A stretch of 64,000 nucleotides of DNA from Polaromonas sp. (GTDB taxonomy: Bacteria > Pseudomonadota > Gammaproteobacteria > Burkholderiales > Burkholderiaceae_C): the NCBI RefSeq assembly GCF_029945685.1, contig NZ_JAQSDA010000011.1, positions 33,026 to 97,025 on the forward strand. The letters are read 5' to 3'. The position numbers and the translations under genes were made by a program. Positions 42,484-51,156 of this stretch are shown one piece after another; positions within the stretch are counted from its first letter, which is position 1; each line of letters starts with the position of its first letter. Under the pieces are notes generated by a model. It did not search any database and was not told the DNA's origin. It saw only the letters and a program-made list of their open reading frames with translations.

Positions 42484-43743
42484 ATGAAATTGATCACCAA
42501 ATCGGCCAAGCTGGCCAATGTGCTTTACGACATCCGAGGCCCCATCATGGATGCCGCCAAGCAGATGGAGGAAGAAGGGCAAAAGCTCATCAAGCTCAAC
42601 ATCGGCAATCTCGCGGTGTTCGGTTTTGATGCGCCTGAAGAGGTCCAGCAGGACATGATCCGCAACCTGCCGGCCTCGGCGGGGTATTCGGACAGCAAGG
42701 GCATTTTTGCGGCGCGCAAGGCCGTCATGCACGAGACGCAGCGGCAGGGCATCAAGGGCGTGACGCTGGACGACATCTACCTGGGCAACGGCGCGAGCGA
42801 GCTGATTTCCATGGCGACCAACGCCTTGCTGGACTACGGCGACGAGCTGTTGCTGCCGTCCCCCGATTACCCCCTGTGGACGGCCTCCACCAGCCTGGCA
42901 GGGGGCACGCCGGTGCATTACCTGTGCGACGAGAACAACGGCTGGATGCCCAACCTCGATGACATTCGTGCCAGGATCACGCCGAAGACCAAGGCCATCG
43001 TGGTCATCAACCCGAACAACCCGACCGGTGTGCTGTATTCCGATGAACTGCTGCGCGGCATCATCGAGATCGCGCGCGAACACGGCCTGGTGATTCTGGC
43101 CGACGAGGTCTACGACAAGGTGCTGTACGACGGTGTCAAGCACACCGCGATCGCCAGCCTGTCCACCGATGTGCTGACGCTGACCTTCAACTCCCTGTCC
43201 AAGAGTTACCGCTCCTGCGGTTACCGCGCCGGCTGGCTGGTGGTGTCCGGTCCGAAAAAGCAGGCGCAGGACTACATCGAGGGCCTGAACATGCTGGCCA
43301 ACATGAAGCTGTGCTCCAACGTGCCGGGCCAGTGGGCCATCCAGACCGCGCTGGGCGGCTACCAGAGCATCAACGACCTGACCGGCGAGGGCGGCCGCCT
43401 GCGCCGCCAGCGCGATCTGGCCTACGAGCTGATCACGGCGATTCCCGGCGTGAGCTGCGTCAAGCCGAGTGCGGCGCTCTACATGTTCCCCCGGCTGGAT
43501 CCCAAGGTCTACCCGATCACCGACGACCGGCAGTTTTTCCTGGAGCTGCTCAAGGAAACCAAGGTGATGCTGGTGCAGGGCACCGGTTTCAACTGGGCGG
43601 CGCCGGACCACTTCCGCATCGTCTTTTTGCCGCATGAGGAAGACCTGCGCGAGGCGATTGGCCGGATTGCCAAATTCCTGGAAAGCCGCAGGAAGAACAT
43701 GCAGCCGGCCAGCGTGCCGGTAGCTGAATCCCTTCTGAAATGA
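42484..43743 (+). CDS. alaA: Alanine-type aminotransferase (AlaA/AlaC class)
   Basis: A 419-residue PLP-dependent class I aminotransferase. The PLP lysine is Lys240 in NSLSKSYRSCGYRAGW. NPNNPTGVLY and ADEVYDKVLYDG complete the cofactor site. It is close to AlaA, which makes alanine from pyruvate and glutamate. It lies 10 bp before hom, and this gene pairing is common in Burkholderiales. The open frame starts earlier (42214), but ATG 42484 begins the homologous MKLITKSAKLANVLYDIRGP. Confidence 0.9.
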   Translation: MKLITKSAKLANVLYDIRGPIMDAAKQMEEEGQKLIKLNIGNLAVFGFDAPEEVQQDMIRNLPASAGYSDSKGIFAARKAVMHETQRQGIKGVTLDDIYLGNGASELISMATNALLDYGDELLLPSPDYPLWTASTSLAGGTPVHYLCDENNGWMPNLDDIRARITPKTKAIVVINPNNPTGVLYSDELLRGIIEIAREHGLVILADEVYDKVLYDGVKHTAIASLSTDVLTLTFNSLSKSYRSCGYRAGWLVVSGPKKQAQDYIEGLNMLANMKLCSNVPGQWAIQTALGGYQSINDLTGEGGRLRRQRDLAYELITAIPGVSCVKPSAALYMFPRLDPKVYPITDDRQFFLELLKETKVMLVQGTGFNWAAPDHFRIVFLPHEEDLREAIGRIAKFLESRRKNMQPASVPVAESLLK

Positions 43744-43753
43744 CCCGAACGAC

Positions 43754-45091
43754 ATGACATCAACGAATCTGAAACCGATCAAGGTAGGCCTGCTGGGCAT
43801 GGGCACCGTGGGCAGCGGTGTGTTCACCGTTTTGAAGCGCAACCAGGAAGAAATTTTCCGCCGCGCCGGCCGCAGCATCGAGATCGCCATGGTGGCCGAC
43901 CTCGACACGGCACGCGCGCAGGCGGCCGCCGGTGCCGGCGTGACGGTGGTGGCCGATGCCCGGGCCGTGATTGCCAATCCCGAGATCGACATCATCATCG
44001 AGCTGATCGGCGGCTACGGCATCGCCCGGCAACTGGTGCTGGAAGCGATCGCCGCGGGCAAACATGTGGTCACCGCCAACAAGGCCCTGCTGGCCGTGCA
44101 CGGCACCGAGATTTTTGCGGCCGCGCACCAGCACGGCGTGATGGTGGCGTTCGAAGCCGCCGTCGCCGGTGGCATTCCCATCATCAAGGCGCTGCGCGAA
44201 GGCCTGACGGCCAACCGCATCGAGTGGATTGCCGGCATCATCAACGGCACGACCAATTTCATCCTCAGCGAGATGCGCGACAAGGGTCTGGACTTCGACG
44301 TCGTGCTCAAGGAAGCGCAGCGCCTGGGTTACGCCGAAGCCGACCCGACCTTCGACATCGAGGGTGTGGACGCGGCGCACAAGGCCACGCTGATGTCGGC
44401 GATTGCCTTTGGCATCCCGGTGCAGTTCGACAAGGCCTACGTAGAGGGAATCACGAAGCTGGGCGCGCAGGACATCAAATACGCCGAGCAGCTGGGCTAC
44501 CGCATCAAGTTGCTGGGCATCACCAAGCGCACGGCCAGGGGTGTCGAGCTGCGGGTGCACCCCAGCCTGGTACCGGCCAGGCGCCTGATCGCCAATGTCG
44601 AGGGCGCGATGAACGCGGTGATGGTGCAGGGCGATGCCGTCGGCACCACGCTGTATTACGGCAAGGGCGCGGGCAGCGAGCCGACCGCCAGCGCGGTGAT
44701 TGCCGACCTGGTGGACATCGCGCGCCTGCACGGCGCCGAGGCCGCGCAGCGCGTGCCGCACCTGGCCTTCCAGCCGCAGTCGATGAGCGACATGCCGGTG
44801 TTGCCCATGAGCGAGGTGGTCACGAGTTATTATCTGCGCCTGAACGTGGCCGACGAAGCCGGCGTGCTGGCCAAAGTCACCGGCATCCTGGCCGAAGCAG
44901 GCATCAGCATTGACGCGATGCTGCAGCGCGAGGCCGACGAGGTCGGCGGCGAAGGCTCGACCCACACCGACCTGATCATCCTGACGCACGATTGTGTCGA
45001 GGCGAAGATGAACGGAGCCATGGCGCAAATGCAGGCGTTGCCTACGGTCCTGTCGCCCATCACGCGCATCCGCAAGGAAGAACTCGCCTGA
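43754..45091 (+). CDS. hom: Homoserine dehydrogenase
   Basis: A 445-residue monofunctional enzyme that reduces aspartate semialdehyde to homoserine. It has the N-terminal NAD(P) loop GLLGMGTVGSGVF, the catalytic domain (NGTTNFILSEM; GYAEADPTFDIEGVDAAHK) and a C-terminal ACT domain (about 360-445, YYLRLNVADEAGVLAKVTGI) that gives threonine feedback control. Its stop overlaps the thrC start by one base. Confidence 0.96.
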   Translation: MTSTNLKPIKVGLLGMGTVGSGVFTVLKRNQEEIFRRAGRSIEIAMVADLDTARAQAAAGAGVTVVADARAVIANPEIDIIIELIGGYGIARQLVLEAIAAGKHVVTANKALLAVHGTEIFAAAHQHGVMVAFEAAVAGGIPIIKALREGLTANRIEWIAGIINGTTNFILSEMRDKGLDFDVVLKEAQRLGYAEADPTFDIEGVDAAHKATLMSAIAFGIPVQFDKAYVEGITKLGAQDIKYAEQLGYRIKLLGITKRTARGVELRVHPSLVPARRLIANVEGAMNAVMVQGDAVGTTLYYGKGAGSEPTASAVIADLVDIARLHGAEAAQRVPHLAFQPQSMSDMPVLPMSEVVTSYYLRLNVADEAGVLAKVTGILAEAGISIDAMLQREADEVGGEGSTHTDLIILTHDCVEAKMNGAMAQMQALPTVLSPITRIRKEELA

Positions 45092-46518
45092 TGAGATATC
45101 TCTCGACCCGCGGCCACGCGGACCGCAAACAGTTCTGCGAAATATTGCTCGAGGGCCTGGCGCCCGACGGCGGGCTCTACCTGCCCGAAACCTATCCGCA
45201 GGTTGACGCCGCCACGCTGGAGAAGTGGCGCGCGGTTTACCGCGACTCGGGTTATGCCGACCTGGCTTTCGAGGTGCTGTCGCTTTACATCGACGACATC
45301 CCGGCCGCCGACCTCAAAACCCTCTGCCGCAAAACCTATACCGAGCAAGTGTTCGGCACCCCAGAGATTGTTCCGCTGCGCCAGCTCGAGCCCGGCCTGT
45401 ATCTGGAGGCTCTGTCCAATGGCCCGACGCTGGCCTTCAAGGACATGGCGATGCAGTTGCTGGGCAACCTGTTCGAGTACGAACTGGCGCGCCGCGGCGA
45501 AGAGCTCAACATTCTGGGCGCCACCAGCGGCGACACCGGCAGCGCCGCTGAATACGCCATGCGCGGCAAGAAAGGCGTGCGCGTCTTCATGACCTCACCG
45601 CAGGGCCGCATGAGCCCCTTCCAGCAGGCCCAGATGTTCAGCCTGCAGGACGCCAACATCCACAACATCGCGATCGAAGGCGTGTTTGACGACTGCCAGG
45701 ACATCGTCAAGGCCGTGTCCAACGACCTGGACTTCAAGCGCAAGTACAAGATCGGCACCGTCAACTCGATCAACTGGGCGCGGCTGCTGGCGCAAGTCGT
45801 CTACTACTTCGCCGGTTACTTTCAGGCGACCACGACAGGTGATCAGCGGGTCAGCTTCACCGTGCCCTCGGGCAACTTTGGCAACGTCTGCGCCGGCCAT
45901 GTCGCGCGCATGATGGGGTTGCCGATTGAAAAGCTGGTGGTCGCCACCAACGAAAACGACGTGCTCGACGAGTTCTTCCGCACCGGCGTGTACCGCGTGC
46001 GCGCCAGCGCCGACACGCATGAAACCTCCAGCCCGTCGATGGATATTTCCAAGGCATCGAACTTCGAACGTTTTGTGTTCGACCTGCTCGGCCGCGATGC
46101 GGCACGTCTCGCCGACCTGTTCGGCGCGCAGCTGTCCACGCAGGGCCGATTCGATCTGAGCGGCGACACGACCTTCCAGGCGGCGGCCCGGCACTACGGC
46201 TTTGCCAGCGGCAAAAGCACCCACGCTGACAGGCTGCAGACGATTCGCGACACCTTTGCGCGTTTCGGCACCATGATCGACACCCACACGGCGGACGGCC
46301 TGAAGGTCGCGCGCGAACACCTCTCGGCCGGCGTGCCCATGGTCGTGCTGGAGACCGCCTTGCCGATCAAGTTTGCCGCCACCATCGAGGAGGCGCTGGG
46401 CCAGTCGCCGCCGCGGCCCGCCCGCTTTGAAGGCATCGAGGCCCTGCCCAAACGGGTGCGGCTCATGCCGGCCGATGCGGCGCTGGTGCAGGCCTACATC
46501 GCCAGCCATGTGGATTGA
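45091..46518 (+). CDS. thrC: Threonine synthase
   Basis: Converts O-phosphohomoserine to threonine. A 475-residue enzyme of the longer class with the PLP lysine at Lys117 (TLAFKDMAMQ) and ATSGDTGSAAEYAM binding the cofactor phosphate. It begins MRYLSTRGHADRKQFCE at ATG 45091, sharing the A of the hom TGA. A homoserine kinase gene is not adjacent. Confidence 0.96.
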   Translation: MRYLSTRGHADRKQFCEILLEGLAPDGGLYLPETYPQVDAATLEKWRAVYRDSGYADLAFEVLSLYIDDIPAADLKTLCRKTYTEQVFGTPEIVPLRQLEPGLYLEALSNGPTLAFKDMAMQLLGNLFEYELARRGEELNILGATSGDTGSAAEYAMRGKKGVRVFMTSPQGRMSPFQQAQMFSLQDANIHNIAIEGVFDDCQDIVKAVSNDLDFKRKYKIGTVNSINWARLLAQVVYYFAGYFQATTTGDQRVSFTVPSGNFGNVCAGHVARMMGLPIEKLVVATNENDVLDEFFRTGVYRVRASADTHETSSPSMDISKASNFERFVFDLLGRDAARLADLFGAQLSTQGRFDLSGDTTFQAAARHYGFASGKSTHADRLQTIRDTFARFGTMIDTHTADGLKVAREHLSAGVPMVVLETALPIKFAATIEEALGQSPPRPARFEGIEALPKRVRLMPADAALVQAYIASHVD

Positions 46519-46574
46519 ATTGGCCTGCAGCCCTTTCCCATTGTGCGTGAGCAGCTATAGTGTTGATAGCAAAT
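46515..46574 (-). repeat. Interspersed palindromic repeat between thrC and mobB
   Basis: Plus strand: TTGAATTGGCCTGCAGCCCT, then GTGCGTGAGCAGCTATAGTG and TTGATAGCAAAT. A full reverse-orientation copy filling the intergenic gap and touching the thrC stop. Confidence 0.78.
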
Positions 46575-46596
46575 CAGGATCGGCCGAAGACAGTTT

Positions 46597-47130
46597 ATGA
46601 ACGTTGTTGCATTTGCCGGTTATTCCGGGTCGGGAAAAACCACCCTGGTGGAAAGCCTGATTCCCGCGCTCAGGCTGCGCGGTTTGCGGGTTTCGGTCGT
46701 CAAACACGCCCACCACAGCTTCGACATCGACCAGCCGGGCAAGGACACGTACCGGCACCGGCAGGCCGGCGCCTTTGAGGTGGTCGTGGCCTCGGACAAC
46801 CGGCTGGCGCTGATGCGCGAGTTCGAGCAGCCCCGGGCGCTTTCGGTGCACCACCTGATCGCCGAGCTGTACGAGGGTGTGGACTGGGTGCTGGTGGAAG
46901 GTTTCAAGAGCAGTGACCTGCTCAAGGTCGAGGTCTGGCGCGCCGACTCCGGCAAACCGGCGCGTTACCCGGACGACGATTTTGTGGTCGCGATTGCCAC
47001 CGACTCGCCGGACCGCCTGCCCGAAACCACCCTCAGGCCGGTGCTGGATTTGAACGACCCCGATGCTGTCGCGGGCTGGTTGATCGAGAATCAGGAACGA
47101 TTTGTCTACTGCGCCGAGTTGTATGCATGA
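46597..47130 (+). CDS. mobB: Molybdopterin-guanine dinucleotide biosynthesis adaptor MobB
   Basis: A 177-residue GTP-binding adaptor for MobA. The P-loop GYSGSGKT is at residues 8-15; VVKHAHHSFDIDQPGKDTYR and EGFKSSDLLKVEVWR are family-typical. It overlaps moeA by 4 nt and starts the mobB-moeA-moaD-moaE run for molybdenum cofactor. Confidence 0.93.
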   Translation: MNVVAFAGYSGSGKTTLVESLIPALRLRGLRVSVVKHAHHSFDIDQPGKDTYRHRQAGAFEVVVASDNRLALMREFEQPRALSVHHLIAELYEGVDWVLVEGFKSSDLLKVEVWRADSGKPARYPDDDFVVAIATDSPDRLPETTLRPVLDLNDPDAVAGWLIENQERFVYCAELYA

Positions 47131-48389
47131 ACGCTTCCGCCGCCTCCTCCGAAAAACCTGCGACGCGCCCGCCGCTTAAGGCCCTCGACGCGGCACTGGC
47201 CGAGCTGCTCGGCCGCGCCGAACCACTGGCCGGCAGCGACACGGTGTTCACCTTCGACGCTGACGGCCGGGTGCTGGCCGAGGACGTGGTTTCGGCGCTG
47301 CAGGTACCGCCTGACGACAACAGCGCCATGGACGGTTACGCGGTGCGCAGCACCGAGATGGCCGACGAGGGGGTGGTGCTGCGTGTGTCGCAACGCATTG
47401 CAGCCGGCAGCAGCGGCAGTGCGCTGGAACCCGGCACGGTGGCCCGCATTTTTACCGGCGCGCCGATTCCTGCCGGGGCCGACGCGGTGGTGATGCAGGA
47501 AGACTGCGTGCCGCTCCCCGACCGCGAAGGTCATGTCAGCGTCCGCCAGCTTCCCCGGCCCGGCCAGTGGATACGCCGCGCCGGCGAAGACGTCACGCGC
47601 GGGGCTACCGTGCTCTCAAAAGGGGAGCGCCTCACGCCCGCTGGTCTTGGGCTGGCGGCCAGTATTGGCATGGACCGGCTGCAGGTGGCGCGGCGCCCGC
47701 GGGTGGCGCTGTTTTCCACCGGCGACGAACTCGTGATGCCCGGCGAGGTGGCGCCCGCGCAGATGCGGCCCGGCGCCATCTACAACTCCAACCGTTTCTT
47801 CCTGCGTGCCTTGCTGCTGCGGCTGGGCTGCGAGGTCAGCGACCTGGGCATCGTGCCGGATAAGCGCGATGCCACGCTGGACGCGCTGCGCAGCGCCAGC
47901 CAGGCCCATGACCTCATCCTGACCAGTGGCGGGGTGTCCGTCGGGGAAGAGGACCACATCAAGCCGGCCGTGCAGCAGCTCGGCTCGCTTGACCTCTGGC
48001 AGATTGCCATGAAGCCGGGCAAGCCTTTTGCCTATGGCCGCGTCGGTGCGGCGCATTTCATGGGACTGCCGGGCAACCCGGTTTCCAGTTTTCTGACCTT
48101 TCTGCTGCTGGTGCAGCCCTTCCTGCTCAGGCTCCAGGGGGTGATTGACGTTGCTCCAAAATCGATAGCGGCTACCGCCCATTTCACCTGGCCGCGGGCC
48201 GATAAGCGCCGTGAATTCCTGCGGGTGCGGCGCAATGCGGCCGGCGGGCTGGACCTGTTTCCCAACCAGAGTTCGGGTGTGCTGACCTCGGCCGTCTGGG
48301 GCGACGGCGTGGTGGACAACCCGTCGGGCCAGACCATCGCGCACGGCGACACCGTGCGCTTCATCGCTTTTTCGCAGTGGCTGGCATGA
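47127..48389 (+). CDS. moeA: Molybdopterin molybdenumtransferase
   Basis: Inserts molybdate into adenylylated molybdopterin. A 420-residue protein with all four MoeA domains; NSAMDGYAVRS, FTGAPIPAGADAVVMQED, SGGVSVGEEDHIKP and GLPGNPVSSFLTF are canonical. A stretch near 48150-48185 (VAPKSIAATA) weakly resembles the interspersed repeat. Its stop codon abuts the inverted-repeat element at 48389-48626. Confidence 0.95.
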   Translation: MNASAASSEKPATRPPLKALDAALAELLGRAEPLAGSDTVFTFDADGRVLAEDVVSALQVPPDDNSAMDGYAVRSTEMADEGVVLRVSQRIAAGSSGSALEPGTVARIFTGAPIPAGADAVVMQEDCVPLPDREGHVSVRQLPRPGQWIRRAGEDVTRGATVLSKGERLTPAGLGLAASIGMDRLQVARRPRVALFSTGDELVMPGEVAPAQMRPGAIYNSNRFFLRALLLRLGCEVSDLGIVPDKRDATLDALRSASQAHDLILTSGGVSVGEEDHIKPAVQQLGSLDLWQIAMKPGKPFAYGRVGAAHFMGLPGNPVSSFLTFLLLVQPFLLRLQGVIDVAPKSIAATAHFTWPRADKRREFLRVRRNAAGGLDLFPNQSSGVLTSAVWGDGVVDNPSGQTIAHGDTVRFIAFSQWLA

Positions 48390-48626
48390 ACCTGGATTCC
48401 TCAGTTGAACGCGCCCGAGTGGGTCCTTGGCGGCGCGTCTGGCAAGGCGTGACAACGCGGCAGGCTACTGCCTGCAAGGCGGAGCAACGCAGTCGGGCGT
48501 GGCGTCAAGCGCTCAATCGGGTGCGTAGCGCTACCGCCCAAATGGTGACGGTGTTCGTGTCTGAGGAAGTGAGTGTTTATGCGGCTTGCCCAGCGATTAC
48601 AAGCGGTCAACTGAGGAATCCAGGTT
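48389..48626. mobile_element. MITE-like element with 20-bp perfect terminal inverted repeats
   Basis: AACCTGGATTCCTCAGTTGA (48389-48408) and its exact reverse complement (48607-48626) bound a 238-bp segment between moeA and moaD. The left end starts in the last base of the moeA stop. The right end contains GAGGAA, the only good ribosome binding site for moaD, and ends inside its TTG start. Inside are small stems (GGCAG/CTGCC near 48470; palindrome GTAGCGCTAC near 48525). No convincing gene lies within; an 83-codon open frame is unlike any known protein. Confidence 0.65.
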
Positions 48627-48876
48627 GAAGATCACCATCAGGTATTTTGCGTCCGTGCGTGAAGCCGTCGGGCGGGGCAGCGAGCAGATCGACACCGCAG
48701 CCGCCAGCCTGGCCGCCCTGCGCGACGAGTTGATGACGCGCGGCCCGGCCTACGCCGAGGCGCTGGCGCGCGGCAAGTCGGTGCGCATGGCGCTCAACCA
48801 GGTCATGAGCGACGAGTCGGCGGCGCTGACGGACGGCTGCGAGGTTGCGTTTTTCCCGCCGGTGACCGGGGGCTGA
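48625..48876 (+). CDS. moaD: Molybdopterin synthase sulfur carrier subunit
   Basis: An 83-residue ubiquitin-like protein whose C-terminal Gly-Gly (PPVTGG) is thiocarboxylated to give sulfur to molybdopterin. TTG 48625 gives MKITIRYFASVREAVG, the family start, and has GAGGAA at good spacing; both lie in the right arm of the inverted-repeat element. An upstream ATG at 48586 would add 13 non-family residues. moaE follows after one base. Confidence 0.93.
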   Translation: MKITIRYFASVREAVGRGSEQIDTAAASLAALRDELMTRGPAYAEALARGKSVRMALNQVMSDESAALTDGCEVAFFPPVTGG

Positions 48877-48877
48877 G

Positions 48878-49351
48878 ATGGCTGATCGCGTGAGCATCCA
48901 GACCGGCGACTTCCATCTCGGCGACGAGGTTGCCGCCCTGCGCGCAAACGACAAACGCGTCGGCGCCGTGTGCACCTTCACGGGCACCGTACGTGACCGC
49001 AATGACGGCCTGAATGTCAGCAGCATGGAGCTCGAGCACTACCCGGGCATGACCGAAAAAGCCATCGAGGCCATGATTGACGAGGCCATGGTGCGCTTCG
49101 ATATTTTCGGCGCCCGCGTGATTCACCGGGTCGGGCTGCTGCAGCCGCTGGACCAGGTGGTGATGGTGGCGGTGACCTCAGCGCACCGCGGTGAGAGTTT
49201 CCGGGCCTGCGAGTTCCTGATGGACTACCTCAAGACCCAGGCACCGTTCTGGAAAAAAGAGCAGACGCCGGAGGGCGCGCGCTGGGTCGATGCACGGGTC
49301 AGCGACGACGCAGCGCTGGCCAGGTGGGGCATCCAGGCCTCCAACGTCTAG
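48878..49351 (+). CDS. moaE: Molybdopterin synthase catalytic subunit
   Basis: A 157-residue large subunit that, with MoaD, forms the dithiolene of molybdopterin. Family features are GAVCTFTGTVRD, MELEHYPGMTEKAIEA, the HRVGLL region and the catalytic lysines in KTQAPFWKKE. Confidence 0.95.
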   Translation: MADRVSIQTGDFHLGDEVAALRANDKRVGAVCTFTGTVRDRNDGLNVSSMELEHYPGMTEKAIEAMIDEAMVRFDIFGARVIHRVGLLQPLDQVVMVAVTSAHRGESFRACEFLMDYLKTQAPFWKKEQTPEGARWVDARVSDDAALARWGIQASNV

Positions 49352-49460
49352 GCGCCTGTCGGGCCTGGGAGTAATCGGCTGCGAATCGGCTGCAAATCGG
49401 CCGCAGCGGACCCGGGGGCGATTTCGCTGTCGACGCACCGCGACTGACAGGCTCCCGGGC

Positions 49461-49955
49461 TCAGGCTTCGGTGCGGGCTTTCTGGTCCGGCGGCACAAAG
49501 GCGGCGCGGGCGTCGTTTTCCAGCCCCTTGGCCAGCAGTTGCAACAGCTCCACCAGTTGAGCCTGCTGGGCCTTGCTCAGTGGTGCCATCAGGCGGTCGT
49601 ACGCCCGGTCGGCGGGTTCCTGTGCCTGCTTGAGCAGCGCCAGCCCTTCGGCCGACAGCGACACCGCCAGATTGCGCCGGCTCGCTGGCGCCGGTGCGCG
49701 CTCTATCAGGCCCCGCGTTTCGAGGCCGCGCAGCACCCGCAGCACCGTCACCTTGTCGAAGCCGAGCGCGCGTGCCAGCGTGGACTGGTCCAGCCCCGGG
49801 GTAGCGCGCAGCACGCTGAGCACGCCGAACTGTGCCGGCGTCAGCCCCACGCTGCGGCATTCGTCTTCGAAAACCGCGGTCGATATCTGATGCGCCCGGC
49901 GCAGCAGGAAACCGGGACGCGCGTAGAGTTGGGTCAGCTTGTGGAAGGCGGGCAC
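49461..49955 (-). CDS. MarR-family transcriptional regulator
   Basis: A 164-residue winged-helix regulator (recognition region LDQSTLARALGFDKVTVLRVL; wing RAPAPASRRNLAVSL). GTG 49955 is the likely start. It is divergent from a Bug-type binding-protein gene and a flavin monooxygenase, which it probably controls in response to an aromatic compound. Confidence 0.87.
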   Translation of the reverse strand: MPAFHKLTQLYARPGFLLRRAHQISTAVFEDECRSVGLTPAQFGVLSVLRATPGLDQSTLARALGFDKVTVLRVLRGLETRGLIERAPAPASRRNLAVSLSAEGLALLKQAQEPADRAYDRLMAPLSKAQQAQLVELLQLLAKGLENDARAAFVPPDQKARTEA

Positions 49956-50031
49956 GGCAGTAAAAAGTTCTCGTCAGCAGGTTGATCTAAGGGAATTCAT
50001 GGATTGTGCCTTGTCGCTGCAAGCCAATAAT

Positions 50032-50047
50032 GGTTAGCATGCAAACC
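50032..50047. promoter_or_regulatory. Candidate MarR operator
   Basis: GGTTAGCATGCAAACC is a 16-bp palindrome with one mismatched pair, lying 15 bp before the Bug-protein start in the gap between the divergent genes. Confidence 0.55.
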
Positions 50048-50061
50048 TAAAAGGATGTTTG

Positions 50062-51066
50062 ATGCAGATCAGTATTTCTCCACGCCGTCGGCTCGCCGTC
50101 AAGCTCGGTCTCCTGTTGGCGGCTGTCGGCGCAGGGGCAGGGGCCCTGGCCCAGGGCGCCCCGGTGCCGGTTTTGCCGCAGGCGCCGATTCGCCTGATCG
50201 TGCCTTTCACGCCGGGCACCGGCATTGACCTGATTGCCCGCACCGTGGGCCCGCGGCTGTCCGAGCGCCTGGGGCGGCCGGTGGTGGTGGACAACCGTGC
50301 CGGTGCGTCCGGCAACATCGGCACCGAGGCCGTGGTGCGTGCCGCGCCCAACGGCAGCACACTGCTGGTGACGGTCAACACGCTGGTGATGAACGCCAGC
50401 CTCTACCCGCAGCTGACTTTCGATCCGGTGAAGGACCTGACGCCGGTGACGCTGACCAGCTGGGGCCAGCTGCTGCTGGTGGCCAACCCCAAGACCGGTT
50501 TTAAAAGCGCCTCGGACCTGGTGGCGGCCGCCCGCAAAACCCCGGGCCGCATCAACTACGGCTCGCCCGGTGTTGGCACGCCGCACCACCTGGCGATGGA
50601 GCTGTTCAAGACCACGGCGGGTGTGTTTGTCACGCACATCCCATACCGGGGCACGGGTCCGGCTCTGACCGACTTGCTCGGCGGCCAGATCGAAACCATG
50701 TTCCTGCCCATCCACGTGGCCCTGCCGCATGTGAAGTCCGGCCGGCTGGTGGCGCTGGGGATCGGCAGCGACAAGCGCCACGCGCTGCTGCCCGACGTGC
50801 CGACGCTGGTGGAGGCCAGAGCCGGCAAGGTCAATGTGGACATGTGGTACGGCATTTTTGCGCCACCGGGCACCTCGCCCGAACTGGTTGCCCTGTACAA
50901 CCGGGAGATCCGCGAGATCCTGCTGAGCGACGAGGTCAAGAAGGCATTCCAGACCCAGGGCATGGACCCGACTGGAAGCACGCCGGGCGAGTTCAAAAGC
51001 CTGGTCGAGATGGATGCGAAGCGCTGGGCCGGGCTGATCCAGGCCCAGGGCATCACCGCCAACTGA
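50062..51066 (+). CDS. Bug-type periplasmic binding protein (TTT substrate-binding)
   Basis: A 334-residue exported protein. A basic N-terminus and hydrophobic core (MQISISPRRRLAVKLGLLLA) are followed by a likely cleavage after ALAQ. The mature part has IRLIVPFTPGTGIDLIAR and DNRAGASGNIGTEAV, the signature of Bug proteins, which bind carboxylates. The transporter's membrane parts are not nearby, as is common for this large Burkholderiales family. ATG 50062 is preceded by AAAGGA. Confidence 0.92.
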   Translation: MQISISPRRRLAVKLGLLLAAVGAGAGALAQGAPVPVLPQAPIRLIVPFTPGTGIDLIARTVGPRLSERLGRPVVVDNRAGASGNIGTEAVVRAAPNGSTLLVTVNTLVMNASLYPQLTFDPVKDLTPVTLTSWGQLLLVANPKTGFKSASDLVAAARKTPGRINYGSPGVGTPHHLAMELFKTTAGVFVTHIPYRGTGPALTDLLGGQIETMFLPIHVALPHVKSGRLVALGIGSDKRHALLPDVPTLVEARAGKVNVDMWYGIFAPPGTSPELVALYNREIREILLSDEVKKAFQTQGMDPTGSTPGEFKSLVEMDAKRWAGLIQAQGITAN

Positions 51067-51125
51067 GCTGCTCCTGAATACATAGCTGGCGGCGCCCGCC
51101 GGTCAAGGGCTGGCGGCCATTTTTA
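51064..51125 (+). repeat. Interspersed palindromic repeat, complete copy
   Basis: TGAGCTGCTCCTGAATACAT, then AGCTGGCGGCGCCCGCCGGT and CAAGGGCTGGCGGCCATTTT. It starts at the stop codon of the Bug gene and ends 31 bp before the flavin monooxygenase. Confidence 0.75.
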
Positions 51126-51156
51126 TCCATACATCGGGGAAACCCACAGGAACACC

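Noticed and set aside
48392..48624. Possible small protein inside the moeA-moaD element
   Set aside because: An open frame of about 80 codons spans the element, but it has no ribosome binding site and no family resemblance; inverted repeats explain the segment better.
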